Notes: generated by a model not told the origin, from the letters alone. Numbered from the stretch's first letter, positions 20,162 through 29,839 are shown. The stretch is DNA of 64,000 nucleotides from Stutzerimonas zhaodongensis (GCF_003696365.1 NZ_RFFM01000003.1:62001-126000); one strand, 5' to 3'. Numbers and translations: made by a program.

Positions 20162-21927
20162 TGTGCAGCCTCCAGGTACATCTTGGCGGAGCGGGCCGGT
20201 AGCGTGCTGGCTTCGGAATCAGTGGTGCGGCTGGCATGCAGCAAACGCGCATTGGTCGATGCGGGGGTGAGCTGCACGTCGACCTCGCTGAGGTTCAACT
20301 CCAGGCGAAGCTCGCTTCCATCCCCCAGGCGCCAGCGGGCAAGGGCGGCTGCTTCACCCAGAGCTTGCGCACCGAGAAACTTGGAGCCTTCAAGGCGCGG
20401 CACGATTTCGCTGTGGCGGATGTTGAGCAGTTGGCGATAGAGCTCCAGCCACTCGCGGTGCTCTGGGTTATCCATCTTGCTGAAGTCAGGCTTGGACGAC
20501 TCGAACGTTTCGACGGCGTTCGGATCAGGGATGCGCTCGCGCGTCTGCTCATCGGCAAACTCGGAAAACTCCGCGAACTCACCGCGACGACCTTCACGCA
20601 CCGCGTCAGCGAGCTCACCGTGATGGCTGGTGAAGAACAGGAAGGGCTCACGTGCACCCCATTCCTCACCCATGAACAGCAGCGGAATCATCGGTGAAAG
20701 CAGCAGTACGGTGGTTGCAGCCTTCAGCGCGTCAGGGTCGGCAAGGCCGATCAAGCGGTCGCCGAACGCGCGATTTCCGGTTTGGTCGTGGTTTTGCAGA
20801 AACAGCACGAACGAAGTTGGGCTGAGGTGGCCGCTCGGCTCGCCGCGGGACTCGCCGCGACGGTTTTCATGACCCTGATAGACGAAGCCTTCGCCGAGGA
20901 AGCGGATCAGCTTGTCCGTGGCGTCGCGATGGTAGTCGGCGTAGTAACCCTGGCTTTCATCAGTCAGCAAGGTGTGCAGAACGTTATGACCATCGTCGTT
21001 CCACTGGGCGGTGAAGTCTTTGCCGAGCAGGCTTGCGCGGTTGTCTTCATTTTCCAGAACCAGATGCACATGGCGACCAGGCTCGACTTCGGCACGAACG
21101 CGCTCAGCCAACTCAGGCAGGAAGGTACGGTCCGGAATCGCGTGGACAGCGTCCATGCGCAACCCGTCGAAACGGTACTCCATCAGCCACATCAGGGCGT
21201 TATCGATGAAAAAATCGCGCACCTCGCGGCGCCGGAAGTCAATGCCGTCACCCCAGGGGGTCTGCTGGTCGTGGCGGAAGAAATGCTTGGCGTAACGATG
21301 CAGGTAATTGCCGTCCGGCCCGAAGTGGTTGTAGACCACGTCGATGAACACCATCAGCCCGAGACCATGCGCGGTGTCGATCAGATGCTTGAGTTGCTCG
21401 GGCGTGCCGTAGGAGGCCTCGGGCGCATACAGCAGAACCCCGTCATAGCCCCAGTTGCGGTCGCCCGGAAATTCGGCAAGCGGCATCAGCTCGATGGCAG
21501 TCACCCCAAGGTCCGCCAGGGCCTGCAAGCGCCGTTCGATTTCGGCGTAGCCACCGTAGGTGCCTACATGCAATTCGTAGAGCACGGTTTCATGCCAGGG
21601 GCGGCCCTGCCAACGAGGGTTGCGCCATTGGTAGGCATCAGGGTCGACGAGAATGCTGGGGTCGTGAATATCGGCAGACTGCGCCCGCGAGGCGGGGTCA
21701 GGCACCTGTAATTCGTCATCGATTAGAAAAGCGTATTGAGTACCTGCGCTGGCCACAGCTTCAACGCTGTACCAGCCGTCTTCGTTTGCCTGCATGGGCA
21801 GCGTATCGCCGCCGACTATTACCAGGCTGACGCTTTGCGCGTCTGGAGCCCAGAGCCTGAACCGAGCACGCGAATCATCGAGTAGCACCGGTCCGTGTTG
21901 CCCGTTGCGGGCAGGCCTGTTTTGCAT
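20158..21927 (-). CDS. treZ: Maltooligosyltrehalose trehalohydrolase TreZ
   Basis: 589 residues, GH13. An N-terminal CBM48-like domain (ARFRLWAPDAQSVSLVI) precedes MVFIDVVYNHFGPDGNYL, DGLRMDAVHAI (nucleophile Asp), HLVLENEDNRAS (acid/base Glu) and LQNHDQTGNRA. It cuts trehalose from maltooligosyltrehalose made by TreY. Its start lies only 12 nt after the glgA stop, so glgA, treZ, malQ, treY, the DUF2934 gene and glgX form one transcription unit. Confidence 0.96.
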   Translation of the reverse strand: MQNRPARNGQHGPVLLDDSRARFRLWAPDAQSVSLVIVGGDTLPMQANEDGWYSVEAVASAGTQYAFLIDDELQVPDPASRAQSADIHDPSILVDPDAYQWRNPRWQGRPWHETVLYELHVGTYGGYAEIERRLQALADLGVTAIELMPLAEFPGDRNWGYDGVLLYAPEASYGTPEQLKHLIDTAHGLGLMVFIDVVYNHFGPDGNYLHRYAKHFFRHDQQTPWGDGIDFRRREVRDFFIDNALMWLMEYRFDGLRMDAVHAIPDRTFLPELAERVRAEVEPGRHVHLVLENEDNRASLLGKDFTAQWNDDGHNVLHTLLTDESQGYYADYHRDATDKLIRFLGEGFVYQGHENRRGESRGEPSGHLSPTSFVLFLQNHDQTGNRAFGDRLIGLADPDALKAATTVLLLSPMIPLLFMGEEWGAREPFLFFTSHHGELADAVREGRRGEFAEFSEFADEQTRERIPDPNAVETFESSKPDFSKMDNPEHREWLELYRQLLNIRHSEIVPRLEGSKFLGAQALGEAAALARWRLGDGSELRLELNLSEVDVQLTPASTNARLLHASRTTDSEASTLPARSAKMYLEAAQ

Positions 21928-21939
21928 TGATTGACCTCG

Positions 21940-23490
21940 TTAGGAAACAGCAATGGCATGACGCCGACCGCCCAGCAATTGCTGGTACAACCGGTCATAG
22001 GGTTCGATCGCGTGGCTCCAGAAAAATCCCCCGCTCATGGCGCGGCAACGCATCGCATTGAGCAGCTTGGGGTTCTGATGAACGTACAGTGCGCGTTCCA
22101 CGGCGCCGCGATAGCTTTCGACGGTCGCATCGTTGAACAGGAATCCGGTGACGCCGTCATCGATGCTGTCGGCCAAGCCCCCTGTGCGGTGAGCGATCGG
22201 CAGGGATGCAAAACGCTGCGCGTACATCTGGCTCAGCCCACAGGGCTCGTAGCGTGAAGGCATGAGCAGGAAGTCGCTGCCGGCGAAAAGACGGCGCGCA
22301 TCGGTCTCGTTGAAACCGATATGCGCACCGACGCGGCCTGGGAAACGTTCCGCCAGGCGCCTGACTTCGTCTTCGATGTGAGGCTCACCTCGGCCAAGAA
22401 TGGCCAGCTGCCCGCCACGCTCGACGATTGTTTCGGCGATGGCGATGGTCAGGTCGATGCCTTTCTGGTGCACCAGGCGCGATACCACTGAAAATAGCGG
22501 GCCGCTGCCTTGCTCCAGGCCGAACAGCTCGCGGACATGCGCGGCGTTTGCCTGCTTCCCGGACCAGTCATTCGGGCTGAACGGGCTGACCAGATACGAG
22601 CAACTTTCGGGCTCCCAGCTCTCGTCGATACCGTTCAGCAATCCGGTGAGCAGACCCTGGCGCGCTTTCAAGCTGAGGAAGCCTTCCATCCCGCAACCGA
22701 ACTCGGACGTGGTGATTTCCTTGGCGTACGTGGCGCTAACGGTCGTCACGTGCTGAGCGTAGGCAATGCCTGCTTTCAGCAGCGACAGGGCACCGTAGAA
22801 CTCCATGCGCTCGGGTCCACAGGCTTCCAGCGGAATACCAAGCGAGCGCCGCAGGCTCATATCGATGTTGCCCTGGTAAGCCAGGTTATGGATGGTAAAC
22901 ACGCATGGCGTGGCGAGCCCGCGCCAATGCATGTAGGCAGGCGTGAGGCCAGTCGGCCAGTCATGCGCATGTACGAGGTCGGGCACCCAGCGGATACCCG
23001 CAGTACCAGCGGCAATATCGGCAGCCGCCATGCACAGGCGAGCGAAACGCACGGGGTTATCCGGCCAGTCGCGACCTTGATCGTCGCCATAGGGCAGGCC
23101 ATCACGGTCGTAGAGTTCGGGGCAGATCAATACATAGATGATCAAGCCGTCAGGCATGTCGAGACGCCCGATGCGGCAGGAGGGCAAGTCACCATGGGAC
23201 AGTACGCTGCCAACGATACGAATCGACTCGGCATGTTTCATGACTTGGGCGTACCCGGGAATCAGAACGCGCACGTCATGCAGATCACCCAGCGCGCGGG
23301 GGAGAGCAGCCGACACATCAGCCAACCCGCCGGTCTTGACCAGATCGGTAAGTTCCGAGGTTACGAAAAGAATCTTCTTCTTGTCGTCCTGAGTGCTGCG
23401 CAACTGCAGCACAGGACGCTCACTGGTGCTACCCAGACGTTGCGTTGTGTTAAGGCGGACCGGCCGAGCGTTGATTGCGGCGATACTCAT
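21940..23490 (-). CDS. glgA: Glycogen/starch synthase GlgA
   Basis: 516 residues from the ATG at 23490 (GGGGA 8 nt upstream); the ORF can be extended by 50 codons but that part is incoherent. About 35 basic, poorly conserved residues precede ILFVTSELTDLVKTGGLADVSAALPRAL, the GT5 donor-binding motif. The C-terminal EPCGLSQMYAQRFASLPI and RTGGLADSIDD are present. GlgA elongates alpha-1,4-glucan from a nucleotide-glucose donor. First gene of the minus-strand operon. No glgC is in the window, so the donor (ADP- or UDP-glucose) is an open point. Confidence 0.95.
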   Translation of the reverse strand: MSIAAINARPVRLNTTQRLGSTSERPVLQLRSTQDDKKKILFVTSELTDLVKTGGLADVSAALPRALGDLHDVRVLIPGYAQVMKHAESIRIVGSVLSHGDLPSCRIGRLDMPDGLIIYVLICPELYDRDGLPYGDDQGRDWPDNPVRFARLCMAAADIAAGTAGIRWVPDLVHAHDWPTGLTPAYMHWRGLATPCVFTIHNLAYQGNIDMSLRRSLGIPLEACGPERMEFYGALSLLKAGIAYAQHVTTVSATYAKEITTSEFGCGMEGFLSLKARQGLLTGLLNGIDESWEPESCSYLVSPFSPNDWSGKQANAAHVRELFGLEQGSGPLFSVVSRLVHQKGIDLTIAIAETIVERGGQLAILGRGEPHIEDEVRRLAERFPGRVGAHIGFNETDARRLFAGSDFLLMPSRYEPCGLSQMYAQRFASLPIAHRTGGLADSIDDGVTGFLFNDATVESYRGAVERALYVHQNPKLLNAMRCRAMSGGFFWSHAIEPYDRLYQQLLGGRRHAIAVS

Positions 23491-23786
23491 AAGCTTTTCC
23501 CCATGTGACCGGCGTTTTCGCGTCAAGCCAGTCACAAGCACGTTGTTTCCACACAGCACCTTCAAGGGCTGCGAACCATGAGCACGGCAAGAGTGTTTGT
23601 TCTTCTTGAAAGCCGCTTGTTCTGCGGCCCAGGACTGCAATGGCCCTGTCTTGAAAAAGACCGAGGCGCTATGAATTAGTTCTCAATTTGCGACGGACGC
23701 GCATCGGCGGAACTTTGCGATTCGGGGTCGGTTCCGAAACTTTGTCCAACCCGTATGAATTCCAGCTGTCAGTCGGAGCGAAGACC
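23491..23786. promoter_or_regulatory. Divergent control region glgA / pncC-like; possible AlgU promoter
   Basis: 296 bp between divergent starts. For the plus strand, GGAACTT at 23709-23715 followed after 17 nt by TCCGA at 23733-23737 resembles an extracytoplasmic sigma (AlgU/RpoE) promoter, 50 nt before the cinA-type gene. This is a by-eye match to a degenerate consensus. Confidence 0.3.
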
Positions 23787-24287
23787 ATGCAAGACCTCAC
23801 TGAAATCGTGCGCTTCTTAAGCGACAAAGAGATGAAGTTGACTACTGCCGAATCCTGCACCTGTGGCTTGATGGCTTCGCTCCTGGGCGACATTCCGGGG
23901 TGTGGTCAGGTGCTGGACAGCGGTTTCGTCGTCTACTCGCCCAACGCGAAGAACCGGCTGCTGCATGTCAGTTTCGAGACCATCGAGACCTATGGCCTGA
24001 CCAGTGAGGAAGTCGCCACGGAGATGGCCATCGGTGCGCTGAACGCCAGCTTCGCCAACATTGCCATTTCCAACACAGGCGTTGCCGACAACAGCGAAGA
24101 GGACGACGGCGGGACCCAGTGCTACGCCTATGCGCTCATGCAAGGCGAGCGCCAGGTGAGCATCAGCGAGACCGTGAAGTTCGACGGAGATCGTGTGGCC
24201 ATTCGCAAGCAGGCTGCCCATTACGGGCTAGAGCAGTTGCCGAGCAGATACGAACAGTTGCTGGCCAAGTTGCACGAGCATGATTGA
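23787..24287 (+). CDS. CinA C-terminal / nicotinamide-nucleotide amidase (PncC-like)
   Basis: 166 residues from ATG 23787 (GGAG 9 nt upstream); the ORF extends 33 codons further but that part overlaps a likely promoter. It contains only the CinA C-terminal domain: LTTAESCTCGLMASLLGDIPG, SGFVVYSPNAKNRLL, ISNTGVADN and GTQCYAYAL. The stand-alone domain deamidates NMN in pyridine nucleotide recycling. The motif reads SCTCG where SCTGG is usual. The gene is convergent with the MscS gene. Confidence 0.85.
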   Translation: MQDLTEIVRFLSDKEMKLTTAESCTCGLMASLLGDIPGCGQVLDSGFVVYSPNAKNRLLHVSFETIETYGLTSEEVATEMAIGALNASFANIAISNTGVADNSEEDDGGTQCYAYALMQGERQVSISETVKFDGDRVAIRKQAAHYGLEQLPSRYEQLLAKLHEHD

Positions 24288-24346
24288 CCGGCATCGCGTC
24301 CCGCACATCGCCCCAGGACGTCGCAGCTGAACATCAGATGCTCAGT

Positions 24347-24379
24347 AATGCAGCGCGACCGGCTTGGTAGCGCTGCATT
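24347..24379. terminator. Hairpin between convergent pncC-like and mscS-type genes
   Basis: Perfect 10-nt arms AATGCAGCGC and GCGCTGCATT with a 13-nt loop. It reaches the mscS-type stop codon. There is no long U-tract, so its strength as a terminator is uncertain. Confidence 0.55.
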
Positions 24380-25593
24380 TAAACCGGCGGTTGGCGTTCC
24401 GGCTCGATGTGGTCGGGCACGCTGTGATCGACACGGGGCTTGTGGCCGACACTCAGGTCGGCGCGCAGTTGCGGAAGTGATTGTGGGTACTGACGTTGAA
24501 TGAAACCGATCAGCGATTCTCGCAAGTGGCAGCGCAGGTCCCAGTTACGTGACGAGTCTGGCGAGCTGACCAGGACACGAAGCTGAATGGATTTCTCGCT
24601 GGTGTCGGTAACTTGCAGAACGATGACGCGCCCGTCCCACAACTCGGGAACCTCGCCACATAGACGGCGAAGCTCTTCACGTACCGGCTCAAGCGGTAAT
24701 GAGTAATCCACCCAAAGAAAGATGGAGCCGATGATGCTCGAATTGCGGCGCGTCCAGTTCTGGAAGGGTTTCTCGATGAAGTACTGCAACGGCACGACCA
24801 AACGCCGATCATCCCAGATCCGCACGACGACGTAGGTCCCGGTTATTTCCTCGATGCGGCCCCACTCGTTTTCAACGATGACCACGTCGTCCAGCCGAAT
24901 CGGTTGGGTGATCGCTATCTGTATGCCTGCTATGAGGTTTCCTAGCACGGGGCGGGCGGCAAAACCGACCGCGAGACCTGCAAGACCGGCCGAGGCGAGC
25001 AGGCTCGCACCAAACTGCCGGGCTGCGGGAAAGGTCATCAGCATTCCGGCTGCACCGATAAGCAGCACGAAGAATCCCATGGTCCGCAACAACACCCGGG
25101 ACTGGGTCTGAATCTGCCGCGCTCGCAGGTTGTCGGTGACATCCACCGGGTTTTTCAAGCGAACGGCTTGCTCGAGCCCGCGTAACAGGCGCATCGCCAG
25201 CCAGGTAAAACAGCCAATGATCAGCAGCGTGGTGATCCGCCGAGAGATGCCTATCAGCGCGAGATCACTGCTCGCCGTCGCCAGTACAGCCTGCAAGCCG
25301 AGCAGGGGAAGCAAGACTCTGATGGGCTTTTCAAGTTGCTCGGAAACGGCCTTGGTGAAAAGAAAGCCGCGCCCCAATCGCAGCATCACGGCGGTCAGCA
25401 CACGGCTGAACACGCTCAGCAGCACCACGACAACCGTGGCCGCCAGCAGGACGCGCAGCGCCGGTTCGGTTATGTACTGTTCCCAATGAAAGGGGGTCTC
25501 GAGGATGTCGATAAGGCTGCTCCATTCCAAGGTTGCATGAATGACTGACCAGAGCTGTGCAAAGTTCATCTCAGCTATCGGAGCCAGATGCAC
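24379..25593 (-). CDS. MscS-family mechanosensitive channel
   Basis: 404 residues with about four hydrophobic segments between residues 40 and 215, then the pore-lining helix region (SLLASAGLAGLAVGFAARPVLGNLIAGI) and the MscS beta domain (RLDDVVIVENEWGRIEEITGTYVVVRIWDDRRLVVP). A Pro-rich polar tail follows. The family opens on membrane tension to release osmolytes after hypo-osmotic shock, which fits a neighbourhood rich in compatible-solute genes. An internal ATG at 25566 (MNFAQLW) is a possible start. Confidence 0.9.
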   Translation of the reverse strand: MHLAPIAEMNFAQLWSVIHATLEWSSLIDILETPFHWEQYITEPALRVLLAATVVVVLLSVFSRVLTAVMLRLGRGFLFTKAVSEQLEKPIRVLLPLLGLQAVLATASSDLALIGISRRITTLLIIGCFTWLAMRLLRGLEQAVRLKNPVDVTDNLRARQIQTQSRVLLRTMGFFVLLIGAAGMLMTFPAARQFGASLLASAGLAGLAVGFAARPVLGNLIAGIQIAITQPIRLDDVVIVENEWGRIEEITGTYVVVRIWDDRRLVVPLQYFIEKPFQNWTRRNSSIIGSIFLWVDYSLPLEPVREELRRLCGEVPELWDGRVIVLQVTDTSEKSIQLRVLVSSPDSSRNWDLRCHLRESLIGFIQRQYPQSLPQLRADLSVGHKPRVDHSVPDHIEPERQPPV

Positions 25594-25689
25594 TCAGTCG
25601 GATGTTTGGAACTCCCCAGCGCAGACCCTTTCACACTTATCAAGGTGGATTGAAAACGAATCGTTATCCGACCAAATGGGAGAGATGCC

Positions 25690-26220
25690 ATGCAAAGCGC
25701 ACAAACCGGTAATGACGTCCGCATTGAACGCCTGATCGAGTGGCTGCGAGACGCTCATGCGATGGAAGCCCAGGCAGAGACCATGCTGAACAAGCAGGCC
25801 AGCCGCATCGAACACTACCCGCAGCTCAAGGCGCGGATCGAACAGCACATCACCGAAACTCAGAACCAGTCCAAGTTGATCGAAGGTTGCCTTCAGCGTT
25901 ATGACAAGTCCTATTCAGGCTTCAAGGATCTGGGCGGCAAGATGATGGCTATGGGGCAGGCCATGGGCGGGATGATGGTCAACGATGAAATCGTCAAAGG
26001 CGCGCAGATGGGTTACGTCTTCGAAAACCTTGAAATCGCCTCGTACGAAATTCTGATCGCTGCAGCCGAAGCGGTGGGTGATAGCCAGACGGCAGACGTC
26101 TGCAAAAGCATCCTGAAAGAAGAGGAGGCGATGGCTGAATGGATGCGCAGCCACTTGGCCGAACTGACACAAGCCTACCTGACACGTTCCGAAGCGCCTA
26201 ACACTGAAGCCAAGCGCTAG
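25690..26220 (+). CDS. DUF892 ferritin-like protein (YciE/YciF family)
   Basis: 176 residues, nearly all helical. The pattern (IEWLRDAHAMEAQAETML, ITETQNQSKLIEGCLQ, FENLEIASYEILIAAAEAVGD, LKEEEAMAEWM) matches the DUF892 ferritin-like family, with Glu and His residues spaced as in a four-helix di-iron bundle. E. coli relatives are stress-induced; activity is not settled. The strand GGGAGAGATGCC directly before the ATG supplies the ribosome site. Confidence 0.87.
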   Translation: MQSAQTGNDVRIERLIEWLRDAHAMEAQAETMLNKQASRIEHYPQLKARIEQHITETQNQSKLIEGCLQRYDKSYSGFKDLGGKMMAMGQAMGGMMVNDEIVKGAQMGYVFENLEIASYEILIAAAEAVGDSQTADVCKSILKEEEAMAEWMRSHLAELTQAYLTRSEAPNTEAKR

Positions 26221-26251
26221 TTCCTGAGTGGAAGACAGCCGGACGTATCGT

Positions 26252-26533
26252 CTAGCGTTCGGCAATTTTCGACGGCAGCTCCGCAGTCATCAAACCACTG
26301 CGGGTTGCGTAGAGTTCGAAACGCAGTTCCTGGGCGAGCCGAACCAGGTTGGCGGCGTCGCGGCATTGTTCGTCGGTGATGCCGAATACGGTCAATTCTT
26401 CGCCGTCCGATTGCGCCTCGTAGAGACGAACAGTGACACGACTGTCGTCCTGCACATGACAATCACAACGGAAGGGGTGGAGATAGTTGTGAAGGATGTT
26501 TTCTATCGTCAGCAGAGGTAGACGCGAAGCCAT
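26252..26533 (-). CDS. DUF1652 family protein
   Basis: 93 residues from ATG 26533, which has an excellent GGGAGGAA box; longer upstream extensions of the frame are not supported. The pattern LTIENILHNYLHPFRCDCHVQDDSRVTV, then VFGIT and NLVRLAQELRFELYA fits DUF1652, small proteins known almost only from pseudomonads with no known function. It is divergent from the secreted-protein gene at 26780. Confidence 0.75.
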   Translation of the reverse strand: MASRLPLLTIENILHNYLHPFRCDCHVQDDSRVTVRLYEAQSDGEELTVFGITDEQCRDAANLVRLAQELRFELYATRSGLMTAELPSKIAER

Positions 26534-26779
26534 GATCCTTCCTCCCATCGTGAGTCCAGATTCCGCGAGTAGGCTCGCAGACGAATGCAGCAGCTTTACG
26601 GCCGCAGCATCTTCAAACGCTAGCAGCGCACGCCCTGTTGTAAACATCCATTTCGCGCCGCTCGGCGGAAGTTTGTCCAGAGCGAAAGAGACGCCGTTTC
26701 GCTTGCTTGAGCTAAGCCCTTGTGGCGAAACACATTTGGCCCACATCGGGCTGACAACCTTCTTCAATGAGGTGGCAGC

Positions 26780-27097
26780 ATGAAGTCGATTACGACACTG
26801 ATATTCGCAAGCCTTGTGGCAACGTCCGCATTCGCGCAATGGCCCGCAGGCACTCCTGAATCGGAAAAAGGCGCGCGACCTAGCCCAATGGGCAATCCGG
26901 CTCCGCAGGAGACCCTGGACACCCATAAGGACAGCCAGGGCCGCACGGTCACAGAGGACGGCGACCTGGTGGCCACGCCGCCCGAGACCGAAGGCGAATC
27001 AGATCCAGAGGTAGAGGATCGCTCGGTTCAGCCAGGCCGGCACTCCAGCCACGGTGGGCCGACCGACACGGCGTCCGATCCAGGTTCGATTGAGTAA
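26780..27097 (+). CDS. Small secreted acidic protein, unknown
   Basis: 105 residues. The first 19 form a Sec signal peptide (MKSITTLIFASLVATSAFA). The mature part is short, Pro/Gly/Asp/Glu-rich and probably disordered, ending in a HSSHGGPTDTASDPGS stretch. I do not recognise a family. GAGG lies just before the ATG. It is 31 nt upstream of ligD on the same strand and may be cotranscribed with it. Confidence 0.65.
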   Translation: MKSITTLIFASLVATSAFAQWPAGTPESEKGARPSPMGNPAPQETLDTHKDSQGRTVTEDGDLVATPPETEGESDPEVEDRSVQPGRHSSHGGPTDTASDPGSIE

Positions 27098-27128
27098 AAG
27101 CCAGCCGACGTAATCAGGGAGCTGCGCC

Positions 27129-29687
27129 ATGGCGCTCGATGAATACAATCGAAAGCGGGACTTCGCGGCTACACCTGAGCCCGGCGGTAAGCCCAAGGTG
27201 GGCCGCAAGCGCGGCGCCAGCCATGCGTTGCAGTACTGCATTCAAAAGCACGATGCGACGAGGCTGCATTACGACTTCCGGTTGGAGCTGGACGGCACCC
27301 TGAAAAGCTGGGCGGTACCAAAAGGGCCGTCACTGGACCCGAAGTCACGGCGCCTTGCTGTACATGTCGAAGATCACCCGCTCGAATACGCGACATTCGA
27401 GGGCACCATTCCCGCCGGACATTACGGTGCAGGCGAAGTGATCGTGTGGGATCGGGGCATATGGCAACCAGAAGGCGACCCGCAGGAAGGCTATCGCAAG
27501 GGCAAACTCAAATTCAGCCTTGAGGGCGAAAAGCTTAGCGGCACCTGGAACCTCGTTCGCACCAAGATGGATGGCGGCAAGGAGCAATGGTTTCTGATCA
27601 AGTCCAACGACACGTCCGCTCGTCCTGAGCAGGAATACGACGTGGTCAAGGAGCAGCCGGACAGCGTGCTAAGTGATCGCACCCTGATTCCAAGAAAGCG
27701 CGGCAAGGCAAAGCTGGAAGTCGACGCCAAACCGGTGAAGACGCCCCAGGCTCGAACACGCAAGAAAACCACGAAGACGACTCTATCAGGAGCCAAGGCC
27801 GCGCCACTGCCTGACAGCCTCAAGCCGCAGCTGGCGACGCTGATGGAGTCTGTTCCCGATGGTGATTGGCGGTACGAGGTCAAGTTCGACGGCTATCGAG
27901 TCATGGCTCGCATCGACTCTGGCAAGGTTCAGCTGTTCACTCGCAACGGACACGACTGGACGGCAAAGATGCCGCAGCAAGCTGAAGCGCTTGCTTCATT
28001 GGGTTTGGATTCGGCCTGGCTGGACGGCGAGGTGGTTGTACCGAACGAGGAGGGCACTCCCGACTTTCAAGCGCTGCAGAATGCCTTCGAAGTGGGGCGC
28101 AGCGGCTCTATCGTGTATTACCTGTTCGACATGCCTTACCTGAACGGAATGGACCTGCGCGACGTACCGTTGGAAGAGCGTCGTGCGGCGTTGGGCCAGC
28201 TGCTTGACCAGAACGACAGTGACCTGCTTCGTTTCTCCGCTGACTTTACCGAGCATCCGGAAAGCGTGCTGGAAAGTGCCTGTCAGATGAATCTTGAAGG
28301 TTTGATCGGCAAGCGCGCCGGTAGCACCTACGTGTCACGGCGCAGTAACAGCTGGGTCAAGATCAAGTGCAAGAATCGCCAGGAATTCATCATCGTCGGC
28401 TACACCGACCCCAAGGGCGCGCGAAGCGGTTTCGGCGCGTTGCTGCTGGGTCTGCACGACGATCAAGGCAACCTCATGTACGCCGGTAAGGTCGGCACCG
28501 GGTTCAATCAGGCGACGTTGACAAGCCTGCACACCAAGCTCAAAGGGTTGGAGGTGCCTAAAAGCCCGCTGGCAAAAGCGCCTCCCGCTGCGGATGTACG
28601 CGGCGCCCACTGGCTGAAGCCGGAGCTGATGTGTGAAGTGGCATACGCGGAAATGACCCGTCAGGGGGTTGTCCGTCATTCGGTATTTCACGGGCTTCGC
28701 TCGGACAAACCGGCGAAGGCAATCACCCACGAAAAGCCGGCAGCGGCCCCCAGCAAAGCGGGCGCCGGTAAAAAATCTGAACGCGGCGCGAGCAAGCCTG
28801 CCGGCCAGATCAAGATCTCCAACCCAGACCGCGTGATCGATAAGTCAATCGGCGCCACCAAGATGGAACTCGCCCGGTTTTATGCAGAGGTCGCGCCCTG
28901 GGCATTGCCCTATATAAAGCAGCGTCCCTTGGCGCTGGTGCGCGCACCGGAAGGGATTGAGGGTGAGCTTTTTTTCCAGAAGCACATCGAAAAACTCAGC
29001 ATCCCGCACGTCACTCAGCTGGATACCGCGTTGTACCCCAAACACGCTGCGCTGATGACCATCGACACGGTAGAAGCGCTGGTCAGTGCCGCGCAGATGG
29101 GCACCATCGAATTGCATACCTGGAATGCCGTTGCACCGGTACTGGATCATCCAGATCGCTTCGTTCTGGACCTCGACCCCGACCCCGCGCTGCCCTGGAA
29201 GCGCATGATAGAAGCGACCCAGCTGACTCAGACGCTGCTGGACGAAATCGGCCTCAAGTCTTTTCTCAAAACCAGCGGTGGCAAGGGGCTGCACATCATG
29301 GTGCCGCTTGAGCCGGTGCACAGCTGGAGCGAAGTCAAAGCGTTCAGCCAGGCCATCGCGCAGTACATGGCCAAGCTTTTACCGCAGCATTTTTCCGCAG
29401 TGAGCGGGCCGAAGAATCGGGTGGGTCGGATCTTCATCGATTACCTGCGCAACAGCCAGGGTGCCAGTACCGTAGCAGCGTACTCAGTTCGCGCCAGGGA
29501 GGGACTGGGCGTGTCGGTACCGATTCATCGGGATGAGCTTGCTGACCTCAAAGGCGCGAACCTGTGGACCATCCGCAACCTGATCCCGCGGCTGGAAGAG
29601 CAGGGCGCTGATGACCCCTGGGCAGGGATCAACGAGACGGAGCAGACCATCACAGATGAGATGCGCGAGCAGCTAGGGATGAAGTGA
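27129..29687 (+). CDS. ligD: Multifunctional ATP-dependent DNA ligase LigD
   Basis: 852 residues in the pseudomonad order phosphoesterase-ligase-polymerase. The PE domain (about 25-165) has HDATRLHYDFRLELDG. The ligase domain (about 230-540) has YEVKFDGYR with the adenylated lysine K252 and the later WVKIKCKNRQEF. The POL domain (about 550-845) has ISNPDRVIDKSIGATK and DLDPDPALPW with metal-binding Asps. With Ku it repairs double-strand breaks by end joining and can add ribonucleotides. No ku gene is visible in the window. Two Lys/Ala-rich linkers separate the domains. Confidence 0.96.
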   Translation: MALDEYNRKRDFAATPEPGGKPKVGRKRGASHALQYCIQKHDATRLHYDFRLELDGTLKSWAVPKGPSLDPKSRRLAVHVEDHPLEYATFEGTIPAGHYGAGEVIVWDRGIWQPEGDPQEGYRKGKLKFSLEGEKLSGTWNLVRTKMDGGKEQWFLIKSNDTSARPEQEYDVVKEQPDSVLSDRTLIPRKRGKAKLEVDAKPVKTPQARTRKKTTKTTLSGAKAAPLPDSLKPQLATLMESVPDGDWRYEVKFDGYRVMARIDSGKVQLFTRNGHDWTAKMPQQAEALASLGLDSAWLDGEVVVPNEEGTPDFQALQNAFEVGRSGSIVYYLFDMPYLNGMDLRDVPLEERRAALGQLLDQNDSDLLRFSADFTEHPESVLESACQMNLEGLIGKRAGSTYVSRRSNSWVKIKCKNRQEFIIVGYTDPKGARSGFGALLLGLHDDQGNLMYAGKVGTGFNQATLTSLHTKLKGLEVPKSPLAKAPPAADVRGAHWLKPELMCEVAYAEMTRQGVVRHSVFHGLRSDKPAKAITHEKPAAAPSKAGAGKKSERGASKPAGQIKISNPDRVIDKSIGATKMELARFYAEVAPWALPYIKQRPLALVRAPEGIEGELFFQKHIEKLSIPHVTQLDTALYPKHAALMTIDTVEALVSAAQMGTIELHTWNAVAPVLDHPDRFVLDLDPDPALPWKRMIEATQLTQTLLDEIGLKSFLKTSGGKGLHIMVPLEPVHSWSEVKAFSQAIAQYMAKLLPQHFSAVSGPKNRVGRIFIDYLRNSQGASTVAAYSVRAREGLGVSVPIHRDELADLKGANLWTIRNLIPRLEEQGADDPWAGINETEQTITDEMREQLGMK

Positions 29688-29711
29688 CGGATCAGTGTTG
29701 CAGCTGATCCG
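29688..29711 (+). terminator. Hairpin directly after ligD stop
   Basis: Perfect 8-nt arms CGGATCAG/CTGATCCG with an 8-nt loop, starting one base after the ligD stop. No U-tract follows, so the terminator call is weak. Confidence 0.4.
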
Positions 29712-29839
29712 CCGCAGCGTCTTAGTCGTCCGCACCGTCTCTCAACCCCATCACTTCACTAAGGCGTCTTTCGGCAGCGACAGAAACAAATTGCAAGTGA
29801 AGGAGGCAAACTCACGCCTCCTGCGCTCCTCTGGCTTGC

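Noticed and set aside
20782..21711. 309-codon plus-strand open frame opposite treZ
   Set aside because: Antisense shadow; composition is that of a reverse-complement of GC-rich coding sequence.
22510..23508. 332-codon plus-strand frame opposite glgA
   Set aside because: Antisense shadow of a conserved GlgA gene.
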